This document shows positions 1 to 8,617 of a DNA stretch of 64,000 bases, in pieces (the first letter of the stretch is position 1; the number at the start of each line of letters is the position of its first letter). The notes beneath the pieces are model-generated. The model was given only the letters and a program-made list of their open reading frames with translations, was not told where the DNA came from and ran no database searches. Both the position numbers and the translations under genes were made by a program. This DNA is from Pseudomonas sp. NFR16 (lineage in GTDB: Bacteria; Pseudomonadota; Gammaproteobacteria; Pseudomonadales; Pseudomonadaceae): assembly GCF_900108875.1 (NCBI RefSeq), contig NZ_FNYJ01000001.1, positions 62,001 through 126,000 on the forward strand. Reading direction: 5' to 3'.

Positions 1-95
1 GGGTGAAAACCCGTTACTACGCCGATCAACGTTATGCTTCTGTGGAGGAGGTCAATCTGGCCGCAGGACAGCGGATCGCTTGGTTCAGGCCATAG
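1..95 (+). CDS. C-terminal end of an unidentified gene (5' end outside window)
   Basis: An open frame enters from the left edge and stops at TAG 93-95. The visible end reads ...RYYADQRYASVEEV and finishes AWFRP. It is too short to assign to a family. A GTG at 3 could be an internal codon. Called only because the frame is open to the edge and the residue mix looks coding. Confidence 0.3.
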   Translation, partial: VKTRYYADQRYASVEEVNLAAGQRIAWFRP

Positions 96-211
96 AGCGG
101 TGCTGAGTGCGAAGGCGGCGTGTGACTGTTTGCTATTGGCCGTTGACTGTCAGTAGGTGCCATGCGGGGGTAGGATGACGGCTATCCCATCGGTCCAGAC
201 CTTTTTCCCTT

Positions 212-400
212 ATGGCTCGATCCGTGCGGACAATCGCGAAGTGCCAAGATCCAGGTGATGGTAGCGGAGACGTCATCATCGATCTCCCGCCAGATGCCCT
301 TGCAGCAATGAACGTCGATTTGAGTGATTGCTTGAGCATCGGATGGGTTGACGGGGCGATAGTGCTCAGACCGACTCGTGATGCGAATACCCAGTCCTGA
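212..400 (+). CDS. small AbrB/MazE-like protein
   Basis: A 62-residue protein. The core reads DVIIDLPPDALAAMNVDLSD and then a short strand GAIVLRP. This matches the swapped-hairpin AbrB/SpoVT/MazE layout: strand, 'P..ll..lgl..Gd', strand. Such proteins are DNA-binding antitoxins or small regulators. No toxin partner follows, because the insertion sequence begins 15 bases after the stop. The element may have separated it from a former neighbour. Family assignment is by motif shape only; the role is inferred. Confidence 0.5.
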   Translation: MARSVRTIAKCQDPGDGSGDVIIDLPPDALAAMNVDLSDCLSIGWVDGAIVLRPTRDANTQS

Positions 401-414
401 GGCAGCTATCGACC
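401..414. repeat. left half of a dispersed intergenic repeat, split by the IS
   Basis: GGCAGCTATCGACC ends exactly where the insertion element begins. The other half, GACCCAAAGCGGAC, resumes at 2693-2706. Joined through the shared GACC, the two halves match the intact copy at 12067-12090. Confidence 0.75.
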
Positions 415-432
415 CAGGCCGTGTGAAAACGC
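415..432 (+). repeat. terminal inverted repeat of the IS (transposase-distal end)
   Basis: CAGGCCGTGTGAAAACGC, partner of 2675-2692 on the opposite strand with two mismatches. Confidence 0.8.
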
Positions 433-529
433 GCTAAACACCTCGAAAACTGAGAGTCGCGAGGAATGCCTATGGAATCCGCTGGCGGAAGCGCGAATTA
501 GCTTAATCAGTGACATAGACGTTCGTAAT

Positions 530-561
530 GCCGTTTGGGCCGCGTCAGCGGCCCAAACGGC
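530..561. terminator. perfect 14-bp hairpin downstream of the transposase
   Basis: GCCGTTTGGGCCGC (530-543), loop GTCA, then the exact complement at 548-561. It lies 29 bases past the transposase stop. No T-run follows on the minus strand, so it may be a mobility or mRNA-stability hairpin and not a classical terminator. Confidence 0.5.
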
Positions 562-589
562 TTCTAACTGGCGGGCCAAGCGGCTGGGT

Positions 590-2026
590 TCACGCCCTGA
601 TCGCCTCAAGCAGTCCTGCGATGCCGAAGATGCTCATCATTCGTTTGAGGTTGTAGGCGAGTACATGAAGGCTCATCTCGGTGCTCACCCTCGGCAGGGT
701 TTTGGTCAGGAAGTGGGTACTTCCCATCCAATACTTTAGCGTTCCGAAAGGATGTTCAACAGTCTGTCGACGAACCCTCATCATCGCTGGATCATGTTCT
801 AGCCGAACCTGCATCGCGTCGAGTAAAGCCTCATGTTCCCAGCGCTTCACACGGCGCTCCTTACCCGTCGTACATTGCTTTTGCATTGAGCAGGACTGGC
901 AGCCTGAGAAGTAGTAACAATGCAATAACATGCCGTCTTCCATCGACGAATGCCGCCTGGTTAGTAGCTGCCCGGCAGGGCATCGATACTCGTCCGACGC
1001 CGTAAGATAGATGAAGTCCTGCTTACCAAATCGGCCTTCGGGTTTGCTGCCTGATGTCAGAGGTTTTGGTACAAAGGTGGTGATGCCGGCTTGCTCGCAA
1101 GCAAGGACTTCCAGACCTTTGCAATAGCCTCGGTCGGCCACCACCGTTAGCGATTCAGCCTCGATTTCTTCACGCGCTTGGTTCGCCATATTGCTCAGTT
1201 GCCCACGATCATTACCAACGTTGGTCACCTCATGGGCAACGATCAGATGGTGTTTGTCGTCGACAGCGGTTTGTACGTTGTAGCCCACCGTTCCGGTGCC
1301 TCGGCCGCTCGTAGCCATTGAGCGTGCATCTGGGTCTGTGAGGGAGATCTGCTGGTCTGGACTTTCGTGGACCTGCGTCTCGATGTCCTTGAGTTTCTGC
1401 ATCTGCTTTTTCAGTGTTTCTATCTTTTCTTTAAGCCGCTCTGCTTTGGCCTCGGCCACTTCGGGCGTCGCCCGATCCGCCGAATCCATCGCCGCCAGAT
1501 ATCGATCGATACTTTGCTCGATCTGCTGCATGCGTGCCTTCACTTTGCCTTGGGTGAAGTTGCGGTCGCGATTATTGACGGCTTTGAATTTGCTGCCATC
1601 GATGGCGATGATCGATTGAGAGAAGAGATTGAGGTTACGGCAAATCAGCACGAACTGGCGGCATACGCTGCGAATGGCTTTGCCGTTGTCCTTGCGAAAG
1701 TCGGCAATGGTTTTGAAATCCGGAGCCAAACGCCCCGTTAGCCACATCAACTCGACGTTGCGCTCGGCCTCACGCTCAAGCCGGCGACTGGACTGAATAC
1801 GATTGAGGTAGCCGTAGATATAGATCTTCAACAATGTCGCTGGGTGATAGGCCGGACGACCAGTTGCGGCAGGATCGACGCCCTCAAAACCCAGTGCGCC
1901 CAAGTCGAGTTCATCGACGAAAACATCGACCACGCGCACTGGATTTTCTTCTGCTACATAATCGTCCAAGCACTCCGGCAGCAACGTCACCTGCGTCCGA
2001 GTTTCGCCCTCAATGAATCGTTTCAT
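590..2026 (-). CDS. IS1182-family transposase
   Basis: 478 residues, full length for the family. The N-terminal third is the DUF772-type transposase domain (PAYHPATLLKIYIYGYLNR; later 'TIADFRKDN'). The catalytic fold follows: IIAIDGSKFKAVNN supplies the first Asp, VVADRGYCKG the second, and RQTVEHPFGTLKYWMG near the C-terminus the Glu. A Lys/Glu-rich helical insert sits around residues 180-235, and a Cys-rich CPAGQ / CQSCSMQKQC stretch around 350-390. This is the DDE transposase that cuts and joins the element ends. No frameshift or stop is seen, so the enzyme is probably functional. Confidence 0.93.
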   Translation of the reverse strand: MKRFIEGETRTQVTLLPECLDDYVAEENPVRVVDVFVDELDLGALGFEGVDPAATGRPAYHPATLLKIYIYGYLNRIQSSRRLEREAERNVELMWLTGRLAPDFKTIADFRKDNGKAIRSVCRQFVLICRNLNLFSQSIIAIDGSKFKAVNNRDRNFTQGKVKARMQQIEQSIDRYLAAMDSADRATPEVAEAKAERLKEKIETLKKQMQKLKDIETQVHESPDQQISLTDPDARSMATSGRGTGTVGYNVQTAVDDKHHLIVAHEVTNVGNDRGQLSNMANQAREEIEAESLTVVADRGYCKGLEVLACEQAGITTFVPKPLTSGSKPEGRFGKQDFIYLTASDEYRCPAGQLLTRRHSSMEDGMLLHCYYFSGCQSCSMQKQCTTGKERRVKRWEHEALLDAMQVRLEHDPAMMRVRRQTVEHPFGTLKYWMGSTHFLTKTLPRVSTEMSLHVLAYNLKRMMSIFGIAGLLEAIRA

Positions 2027-2149
2027 GATCGCCCCCGATACGATCTAGACGAACAAAAGCTTAGATCATCCTCGGCGTATTCCGGCTTTTGGCGCTAAAG
2101 CAAAGCTCGCTTTTCATCTGGATCTGAGGATATTGCTGGAGGGGATTGG

Positions 2150-2563
2150 TCAGATATTGGCCAGCTGGGGAACAATGGATTTACCCATGCAATTGACTGC
2201 CGCAAAGTATCTACGGCCGCTTGAATGGGACAACCTTGCGTGGCATTCGCAACAATACTCGTCACGGTATTGGCCATCAGGTTTGAAAAATAGCTTGGCC
2301 TCGTTGAGATCGGTTATTAAAAATCCTTCAGATTTCAAAATCTGTTCAAAACGATCACGTAGTGAAGAGAGGGCGGTGGGAAGGTGGGGATGACCGCGAA
2401 GCTCCTTCGGGTATGGGGTCGCACTCAGTAGATCCACCGTCGCGATCGATTCCCCGGTCGCTTTGAGTGCTTGCAACAGATGTGGGTGTACGTACGACAG
2501 ACTGCTCGCAGCGTGGTGCGCAATACTTTGACAGACACTACTGAGGCGGCGACGGGAAGGCAT
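2150..2563 (-). CDS. unrecognised passenger protein inside the IS
   Basis: 137 residues, transcribed in the same direction as and ahead of the transposase (124-base gap). A good ribosome site (AGGAAG) precedes the ATG. The N-terminal half is helical, with runs such as LPTALSSLRDRFEQILKSEG followed by FLITDLNEAKLFFK. The C-terminal half has Cys and His (YCCECHARL). I do not recognise the family. It lies wholly within the inverted repeats, so it moves with the element. It could be a transposition accessory protein, a regulator or captured cargo. Confidence 0.6.
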   Translation of the reverse strand: MPSRRRLSSVCQSIAHHAASSLSYVHPHLLQALKATGESIATVDLLSATPYPKELRGHPHLPTALSSLRDRFEQILKSEGFLITDLNEAKLFFKPDGQYRDEYCCECHARLSHSSGRRYFAAVNCMGKSIVPQLANI

Positions 2564-2674
2564 TCATTCTTCCTGATTTGGTTTGCGAACTGCGTCGAGC
2601 TGCTGGATTTCTAGAGACCATATGGTGCCTCAAAACCTGGTCGAATGCCTCCATGGCCGAATCGTTCTAAAAAT

Positions 2675-2692
2675 GTGTTTTCACACAGCCTG
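2675..2692 (-). repeat. terminal inverted repeat of the IS (upstream end)
   Basis: Its complement reads CAGGCTGTGTGAAAACAC. GACC follows directly at 2693-2696, matching the bases before the other end. Confidence 0.8.
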
Positions 2693-2887
2693 GACCCAAA
2701 GCGGACGCCCGGCCTTAAGGCCCGTGCTGCCAATTGGCAGTGTCTAACGCAATATCCGTTAATTGCTCCCCTGACTTTCTGGCCGTGCGACGTCCTTTTT
2801 TATGCGCGCAGCGCCGGGTGCTGGAAGACGTCCAGCGACTTTTCGTATCTCGTGAACGTCATGGTTGGGGGAGGCGATGCTCGGGTC

Positions 2888-3856
2888 TTACGTAACAGCG
2901 GGCTGTCGCACCTTACGACTTGATCCTGGTGTCTTGCCAGTGGTGCGCTTGAACGCTCGACTGAACGCGGCTTGAGAGGTGTAACCCAAGCGTTGTGCCA
3001 CCTCTTCAATCGGCAGCCCTTCGAGTGTCAGCCACTGGCTCGCCAGCCGCATTCGCAGTCCAGTGACGTAGCGCAGCGGCGTCATGCCAATCGTCACCTG
3101 GAAGCGGTCCGCGAAGACCGAGCGTGAGGTATTGCAGTGCTCTGCCAACTGCGCGACGGTCCACTCGCGCCCCGGTTGTTGATGAACCGCCAGCAGGGCA
3201 CGCGCCAGGCGTGGATCGCGCAAGGCGGCGACGAGGCCAGAGGCGTTTCCGCAGGCACACTCCACCCAGCCGCGAACGACCATGGCAGCCACCACGTCGG
3301 CCAAACGCGCGAGGATACCGGCGAAGCCGACACGTGCGGCGCTCACCTCGCGCTCCATGGTCGTCAGGATCGGTACCAACCCGGGGTAACGCTGGCCGCC
3401 GGCATCAATCAGCATCAGGCCCGGCATCAGCCTGCCAAGGCCATGGATACTGCCCAGTTCAAACTCCATGCAACCACTGAACCAAACGGTACTCGGCGTG
3501 GGGCTGGCATCGGTTCCGGTATCCACTGCACTGACGGTATCACCCAAGGGCGCGCCATCCAGACGATCAATGTCCTGCACAGGTGCCTGCGCATGGGAAA
3601 ACAGCTGATGGGCAGCACCATGGGAGATGAACACGGCGTTGCCGGCAGAAAGCGCGTAGGTGCTGCCGTCCTCCAATTGCAGCACGGCATTACCTACTGC
3701 CATGAAGTGGAACCAGGCGTGCCCGGGCTTTTCCGTGAAACCCAGACCGAAGACAGGGCCCGTCTGGATACGCCGGTATTCGACACCGCGCAGGCGCATG
3801 CCGCGCAACAGCTCGTTGATGAGGTCCGAGGAAAGAGCAAACTGATTAGCAGTCAT
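2888..3856 (-). CDS. AraC-family transcriptional regulator (cupin-type sensor)
   Basis: 322 residues. The N-terminal domain is a cupin-like sensor of the kind found in RclR-type AraC regulators (GHAWFHFMAVGNAVLQLEDG, then SAGNAVFISHGAAH). The last 100 residues hold two helix-turn-helix motifs: VAQLAEHCNTSRSVFADRF, then IEEVAQRLGYTSQAAFSRAF, and the typical end KRTTGKTP. It is divergent from the MFS/MFS/amidase operon with about 100 bases between starts, so it probably controls that operon in response to a small ligand. The ligand cannot be read from sequence. Confidence 0.9.
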   Translation of the reverse strand: MTANQFALSSDLINELLRGMRLRGVEYRRIQTGPVFGLGFTEKPGHAWFHFMAVGNAVLQLEDGSTYALSAGNAVFISHGAAHQLFSHAQAPVQDIDRLDGAPLGDTVSAVDTGTDASPTPSTVWFSGCMEFELGSIHGLGRLMPGLMLIDAGGQRYPGLVPILTTMEREVSAARVGFAGILARLADVVAAMVVRGWVECACGNASGLVAALRDPRLARALLAVHQQPGREWTVAQLAEHCNTSRSVFADRFQVTIGMTPLRYVTGLRMRLASQWLTLEGLPIEEVAQRLGYTSQAAFSRAFKRTTGKTPGSSRKVRQPAVT

Positions 3857-3958
3857 CGTTCAGGTGTTTCGGTCAAAAACTAGAGATGTTCGATCATAGA
3901 TCATCCAGATTCCGGCGCCTAGACTTCGGTTCGTCATGAAAATTGGGAGATCCGTACG

Positions 3959-5209
3959 ATGACCAACTGCATATGTAATGCAGTATCCAACCGCCATCCT
4001 GGTGTCGGCTCGGATGTAGAGCCTGCGACCCCCGCGTGGATGGCCGTCTTTTCGTTGGCAATGGGGGTGTTCGGGTTACTGACCGCTGAGTACCTTCCGG
4101 CCAGTTTGTTGACACTGATGGCTACTGAACTGGGAGTGTCCGAGGCGCTGGCTGGCCAGGCGGTCACGGTGACAGCAGTAGTCGCGCTGTTCGCCGGCTT
4201 GTTGGTGCCAGGCCTGACCCGTGGCATCGACCGACGTTGGGTGTTGCTGGGATTTTCCACGTTGATGGTCGCTTCCAACCTGTTGGTCGCCGTTTCTTCC
4301 AGCTTCGCGGTGCTGTTGTTGATGCGCATCTTGCTGGGTATCGCCCTTGGTGGGTTCTGGAGCATGGCGGCGGCGGTCGCGATGCGATTGGTGCCGAGTG
4401 CTCTACTGCCCCGGGCGCTATCCATCATTTTCAGCGGCATTGCCGTTGGGACGGTCGTTGCTGTGCCGCTGGGCAGCTATCTGGGCGGGCTGTATGGCTG
4501 GCGCAGCGCTTTCTATGCAGCGGCGGCAGTAGGCATGGTGACCCTGGCTTTTCAGTCTTTCACTCTGCCGAGCCTCGCGCCGCGTCGGCCGGCAAGACTG
4601 CGTACTGTTTTTGAAGTGTTGCAGCGCCCAGGCATACCCATGGGGATGTTCGGTTGCGTGCTGGTGCACAGCGGGCACTTCGCAATGTTCACCTATGTTC
4701 GGCCATTCCTTGAAGGAACCACCGGTATTGGCTCGCAAGGGCTGTCGCTGATGCTGCTGGGGTTCGGTGTGGCGAACTTCTTTGGCACGCTGTTGGCCGG
4801 GAAGCTGCTGGAGCGCTACCCGCTGGCCACTCTTGCTTTGATGCCCGCACTGGTCGGCGTTGCAGCGCTGGCGTTAGTGCTGTTGTCGGCCTCGCTGCCG
4901 GGGCAGGCGATACTCATGGCGATCTGGGGCCTGGCATTTGGTGGAGTGCCGGTCGCGTGGTCGAACTGGGTCGCCAGCTCGGTACCTGATCAGGCGGAGA
5001 GCGCCGGAGGCATGGTGGTGGCATCTGTGCAGTCCGCCATCGCAACAGGTGCCGCCGCTGGCGGTGCAGTGTTCAGCCTCGGTGGCAGCGCCGGCGTATT
5101 CGTAGCAGCGGCCGTGCTGATGCTGCTGGCCGCGTTGCTGATTGCGCTGCGGGTCCGCGTCCCTTCTGTCCAAGGCGATCGCCAGCCCAAGCCCCCGTTG
5201 CACCTGTGA
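3959..5209 (+). CDS. MFS transporter, drug/nucleoside efflux type (DHA1-like)
   Basis: 416 residues with about 12 hydrophobic segments. The N-terminus resembles NepI/AraJ-like exporters (MAVFSLAMGVFGLLTAEYLP, later 'GFWSMAAAVAMRLVP'). A GGGAG ribosome site precedes the ATG. It is the first gene of the operon opposite the AraC regulator. Efflux of a substrate or product of the downstream amidase is a reasonable inference. The substrate is unknown. Confidence 0.85.
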   Translation: MTNCICNAVSNRHPGVGSDVEPATPAWMAVFSLAMGVFGLLTAEYLPASLLTLMATELGVSEALAGQAVTVTAVVALFAGLLVPGLTRGIDRRWVLLGFSTLMVASNLLVAVSSSFAVLLLMRILLGIALGGFWSMAAAVAMRLVPSALLPRALSIIFSGIAVGTVVAVPLGSYLGGLYGWRSAFYAAAAVGMVTLAFQSFTLPSLAPRRPARLRTVFEVLQRPGIPMGMFGCVLVHSGHFAMFTYVRPFLEGTTGIGSQGLSLMLLGFGVANFFGTLLAGKLLERYPLATLALMPALVGVAALALVLLSASLPGQAILMAIWGLAFGGVPVAWSNWVASSVPDQAESAGGMVVASVQSAIATGAAAGGAVFSLGGSAGVFVAAAVLMLLAALLIALRVRVPSVQGDRQPKPPLHL

Positions 5210-5258
5210 ATCGGTTTGCCAAACCGCCTTGATCTCGTTCCTTACCAGGAGTTACCTC

Positions 5259-6590
5259 ATGAACAATACGACGTCTCACCAAGGACGCCTCAAATCGTTG
5301 CGCGCGGCAGGCATCGGCAATGCGCTTGAATGGTTCGACTGGACTTTGTACGCAACCTTTTCGGTGTACCTGGCCAGCCACCTGTTCGACAAGACCGATG
5401 CGCGCTCGGCGATGCTCGCGACCCTTGCTGTGTTTGCGGTTGGCTTTGTCGCACGCCCTGTCGGCGGATGGTTGTTTGGCCGACTGAGTGACCGGCTGGG
5501 GCGCCGGACCATCATGGTGCTTACCATGCTGCTGCTTGCGATCAGCAGCCTGGGCATTGCGCTTATCCCCGATTACCAGAGCATTGGCCTTTATGCCTCT
5601 GTCGCGTTGCTGTTTTTCCGCCTGATGCAGGGGCTCGCCCATGGTGGCGAAACAGGGGTTTCCTACACCTATGTCGCCGAGATAGCCCCAAGCAAGCACC
5701 GTGGCTTATGGTCGAGTTCGGTCTATGTGGGGGTGACGCTGGGAGTGATGGCGGCAACCGCCGTGGCGGTAGTGCTGACCTGGCTGCTGGGTGCGCAGGC
5801 CATGGGTGACTACGGCTGGAGGATTGGCTTCGCCATTGGTGGAGTGCTCGGTATCTACGCGCTGTTTTTACGCCGCGGAGCGCAGGAATCCCATGTGTTC
5901 GTAGAACAGCAGGGACAAGCGCGACCGCCGCGCAAGTTGTCCACGGGTGAGATGCTGCGCGTCGCACGTAACATCGTCATGCTTGCGGCGGCTGCCAATG
6001 TCACTTACTACGCCTGGGTCACGTTCGGCGCTTCCACGGCGATTGCCCAAGGCATGGACGCCACGGGTGCCTATGTAGCCAGCCTTCTCGCGCAGATCCT
6101 CTGTGTGTGCTGGTTGCCGGTCTGCGGGATGCTGTCGGATCGGGTAGGCCGCCGCCCCATGGTCATCTCCTGGGGGCTGGGCGTGATCGCACTGACCTAT
6201 CCCATCTCGATAATGGTGACCACTGAGCCCTACACGCTGTTCCTGGCCCAAGTGCTGGGGCTCGGCGCCTGGTCGTTGATCGCTGCCATTTTCCCCGCGG
6301 TGCTATCCGAGCAGGTACCCACCCAGGCACGGGCCCAAGGCGTCGGTTTGGTCTCATCCGTGTCAGTGGCGATCTTTGGCGGTACTGCCCCCTATCTGCA
6401 CAACTATCTTAGCGGCGCCGACCTTGCCTATCTATACGTCAGCTATGTCATTGGGTTGGGCGTAGTCACCGTCGTCGCAGGGTTTCTGATCGATGAAACT
6501 GCGGGCATTGATCTCGCGCACATCCAGGCGCCTGGCGATCGAGTCAGCGCCAATACCGTGACTGGTCGATCCGCTGAATCAGTTGAATAA
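5259..6590 (+). CDS. MFS transporter, metabolite:H+ symporter (MHS) type
   Basis: 443 residues. The start is ATG 5259, preceded by CCAGGAG; the frame is open further upstream but lacks a better start. It shows MHS hallmarks: GNALEWFDWTLYATF at the N-terminus, ARPVGGWLFGRLSDRLGRR between helices 2 and 3, and RLMQGLAHGGE in helix 4. This family imports organic acids, shikimate, proline/betaine and similar solutes with protons. It begins 49 bases after the exporter-type MFS gene and 14 bases before the amidase, so it likely imports the amidase substrate. Confidence 0.88.
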   Translation: MNNTTSHQGRLKSLRAAGIGNALEWFDWTLYATFSVYLASHLFDKTDARSAMLATLAVFAVGFVARPVGGWLFGRLSDRLGRRTIMVLTMLLLAISSLGIALIPDYQSIGLYASVALLFFRLMQGLAHGGETGVSYTYVAEIAPSKHRGLWSSSVYVGVTLGVMAATAVAVVLTWLLGAQAMGDYGWRIGFAIGGVLGIYALFLRRGAQESHVFVEQQGQARPPRKLSTGEMLRVARNIVMLAAAANVTYYAWVTFGASTAIAQGMDATGAYVASLLAQILCVCWLPVCGMLSDRVGRRPMVISWGLGVIALTYPISIMVTTEPYTLFLAQVLGLGAWSLIAAIFPAVLSEQVPTQARAQGVGLVSSVSVAIFGGTAPYLHNYLSGADLAYLYVSYVIGLGVVTVVAGFLIDETAGIDLAHIQAPGDRVSANTVTGRSAESVE

Positions 6591-6604
6591 AGGAGTATAA
6601 ATCC

Positions 6605-8269
6605 ATGAATTCCACAGACCTCAAAAACCCCGCAGCGCGAGGTGAACGACCGGGCGCCAACGTGACTGTCAGCCAGACTTCGGGGCCACGTCAGGCCGCA
6701 CGCGAGACCTGGGTTGAAATCCCTTCAGAGTTGGGCCCGGCGGCCGCCTGGTGTTACTCGGATCGCCGCGCCTACAACCCGGGTGATTCGGTCCACCTGT
6801 ATCTGTCGTCGAACTGCCCGCAAGTGAAGCTCAGGATCTATCGCGACGGAGCCATCGCCCGCACGCTGCATAACACCGACAGCCTTGATGCTCAATTCCA
6901 CCTCATACCTGAACGTGCCTATGAGCAAGGCTGCCAATGGCCAATCTTCATGCAATGGTCAATCCCGGCTGATGCCGAGCAGGGGGGCTATATAGTGGAA
7001 GTACGGGACGGCGCTGGCAGCGTCCTCGGGCATCATCTGTTTATCGTCAAGGCGCTGCGCAAGCGTGCCGATGCCTTGGTGCTCGTCGCGGCCACATCGA
7101 CGTGGGCCGCTTATAACGACTGGGGTGGTGCCAATCATTACTTTGGCCTTCATCCCGGAACGCCGCGCGGCCGCTCACCGTTGCTGTCGGCACAGCGCCC
7201 ATGGGCGCGAGGGCAGGTGTGGCTGCCGAAGGATGCGCCACGTTGCGTCAACGCGAGCCGGCCCCGCCAGCCAGGCCCGGCGCGGTATGAGTTCATCGAA
7301 TGGGCTGGGCTTAACGGCTACGCCAAGTACTACGCGCTGGCGGGGTGGGCTTCTTACGAGCGGCCCTTTGTGGTCTGGGCCGAACAGCAAGGTTATACGG
7401 TGCATATCCTGACCCAGGACGATTTGCATCACGACCCGCACGCACTTGAGGGCTACGCCTGCGCCGTCTTCGCCGGGCACGACGAGTACTGGACGTGGGA
7501 AATGCGCGACCATGTCGACGCCTTTGTCGAAGAGGGTGGCAAGATCGCGCGCTTCGCTGGCAATTTCATGTGGCAGATTCGCCTGGAAGATGAAGGTCGG
7601 CGGCAGGTGGCCTACAAGTACGATGCCGCTGCGCTCGATCCTGTGGCGGCTACCGAGCCTCATCGGCTCACCGGGGCCTGGGAAGATCCGCGAGTGAATT
7701 GCCCTGGGGCGTTGACGTTCGGGGTGAATGCGCTGCGCGGGATATACGGTAGCTTTGGGGGCATGGCACCTCGCAACCCGCGTGGGTACACAGTCTTCAG
7801 GCCTGAGCACTGGGCTTTTATGGGAACGGGTCTCGGCTACGCGGACATGTTCGGAGATGAGTCCAACATCTTTGGCTATGAAGTAGACGGCCTGGAGTAT
7901 ACGTTCGTCGACGGCCTCCCAGAACCGCTTGGCACAGACAGGGCACCCTGCGGATTGCAAATTCTCGCAATGGGCTGGGCGACCAATGCCGAACACGGCC
8001 GGTCCGAGGATGCCTATTCATTCATGCTCGGGGATGGCGACGCCCGGTTTCGTGCTTCTATCTTGGCGCCCGACCTCAGCGACGCCAGCATCGATCTGCA
8101 TAGCCGTGGGGCCGGTATGGTGGTGCATTTCCACAAAGGTCGAGGTGAGGTCTTTACCGCCGCCACGTGCGAATGGGTTCATGGGCTCATGCAGGCAGAC
8201 ATTTACACTGTAATGATCACAAAAAATGTGCTGGATCGGTTCTTGCGCAATGCACAGGAGGTTCGCTGA
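6605..8269 (+). CDS. N,N-dimethylformamidase-like amidohydrolase (large-subunit type)
   Basis: 554 residues with AAGGAG before the ATG. The middle and C-terminal parts match the dimethylformamidase large-subunit domain: VLVAATSTWAAYNDWGG, then FAGHDEYWTWEMRDHVDAF and GKIARFAGNFMWQIR. An N-terminal beta domain (CYSDRRAYNPGDSVHLYLS) precedes it. Characterised enzymes of this family cleave N-alkylformamides and are larger, with a separate small subunit. No small subunit is visible here. Together with two transporters and an AraC regulator, it suggests a route for using an N-substituted amide. The family call is good; the substrate is open. Confidence 0.78.
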   Translation: MNSTDLKNPAARGERPGANVTVSQTSGPRQAARETWVEIPSELGPAAAWCYSDRRAYNPGDSVHLYLSSNCPQVKLRIYRDGAIARTLHNTDSLDAQFHLIPERAYEQGCQWPIFMQWSIPADAEQGGYIVEVRDGAGSVLGHHLFIVKALRKRADALVLVAATSTWAAYNDWGGANHYFGLHPGTPRGRSPLLSAQRPWARGQVWLPKDAPRCVNASRPRQPGPARYEFIEWAGLNGYAKYYALAGWASYERPFVVWAEQQGYTVHILTQDDLHHDPHALEGYACAVFAGHDEYWTWEMRDHVDAFVEEGGKIARFAGNFMWQIRLEDEGRRQVAYKYDAAALDPVAATEPHRLTGAWEDPRVNCPGALTFGVNALRGIYGSFGGMAPRNPRGYTVFRPEHWAFMGTGLGYADMFGDESNIFGYEVDGLEYTFVDGLPEPLGTDRAPCGLQILAMGWATNAEHGRSEDAYSFMLGDGDARFRASILAPDLSDASIDLHSRGAGMVVHFHKGRGEVFTAATCEWVHGLMQADIYTVMITKNVLDRFLRNAQEVR

Positions 8270-8294
8270 TCGCATAAAAAAGGGAGATACAGCT

Positions 8295-8528
8295 TTGGCA
8301 TTTCGAAAGTGCGTAGATCTTCGAATTGCTCCGGTAGAGAACGCGGCAGGTTCTCACTGCACGATTTGCAGGCGCTTACTCGGCAACCCAGCAGATCCGT
8401 CAGCAGGCAAGTGCGGCGGGGATTGCTGGGGATGCATAGGCGCTATCGAGGTGGAAATGGGATGTGAAGAGTCGCTTGTCTACGAATGCAAAAAAAGAAG
8501 GGTCTGGGCTTCGGCTAGGCTGGATTGA
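8295..8528 (+). CDS. small cysteine-rich protein (zinc-ribbon-like), TTG start
   Basis: 77 residues from TTG 8295, which has AGGGAGA seven bases upstream; the longer frame starts inside the amidase gene and lacks a ribosome site. The core is HCTICRRLLGNPADP, then CGGDCWGCIGAIEVEMG, four or five cysteines that could bind one zinc. I know similar short CxxC...GDCWGC proteins only as conserved hypotheticals. No function is proposed. Confidence 0.5.
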   Translation: MAFRKCVDLRIAPVENAAGSHCTICRRLLGNPADPSAGKCGGDCWGCIGAIEVEMGCEESLVYECKKRRVWASARLD

Positions 8529-8560
8529 CCCATTACGCCTTGATCTGGAAGCTGCGTTAC

Positions 8561-8584
8561 GACCGCTTCTGGCCGACAGCTGCC
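8561..8584 (+). repeat. dispersed intergenic repeat copy
   Basis: GACCGCTTCTGGCCGACAGC plus TGCC. Same family as copies at 11518, 23771, 37011, 59937 and 61722. Confidence 0.65.
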
Positions 8585-8617
8585 TCTCTCTTAAGCGCCT
8601 ACTGATCCTGAACATAG

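Larger units (their letters stand above)
415..2692 (-). mobile_element. IS1182-family insertion sequence, about 2.28 kb, with a passenger ORF
   Basis: The ends are inverted repeats: 415-432 reads CAGGCCGTGTGAAAACGC, and the complement of 2675-2692 reads CAGGCTGTGTGAAAACAC (two mismatches in 18). GACC flanks both ends (411-414 and 2693-2696), consistent with a 4-bp target duplication, although the GC-rich edge allows a shift of a base or two. The target is a copy of the local dispersed repeat. The element encodes a DDE transposase and an extra upstream ORF on the minus strand. It is longer than a one-gene IS1182 element. The transposase frame is intact, so mobility is plausible. Confidence 0.85.

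Noticed and set aside
2711..2722. GGCCTTAAGGCC palindrome as an operator
   Set aside because: It is a perfect 12-bp palindrome but lies past the 3' end of the AraC gene with no promoter nearby; no basis for a role.
3137..3883. 248-codon plus-strand frame
   Set aside because: Antisense to the AraC gene, whose helix-turn-helix motifs are clear.
7175..7996. 273-codon minus-strand frame
   Set aside because: Antisense to the dimethylformamidase-like gene, no recognisable domain.
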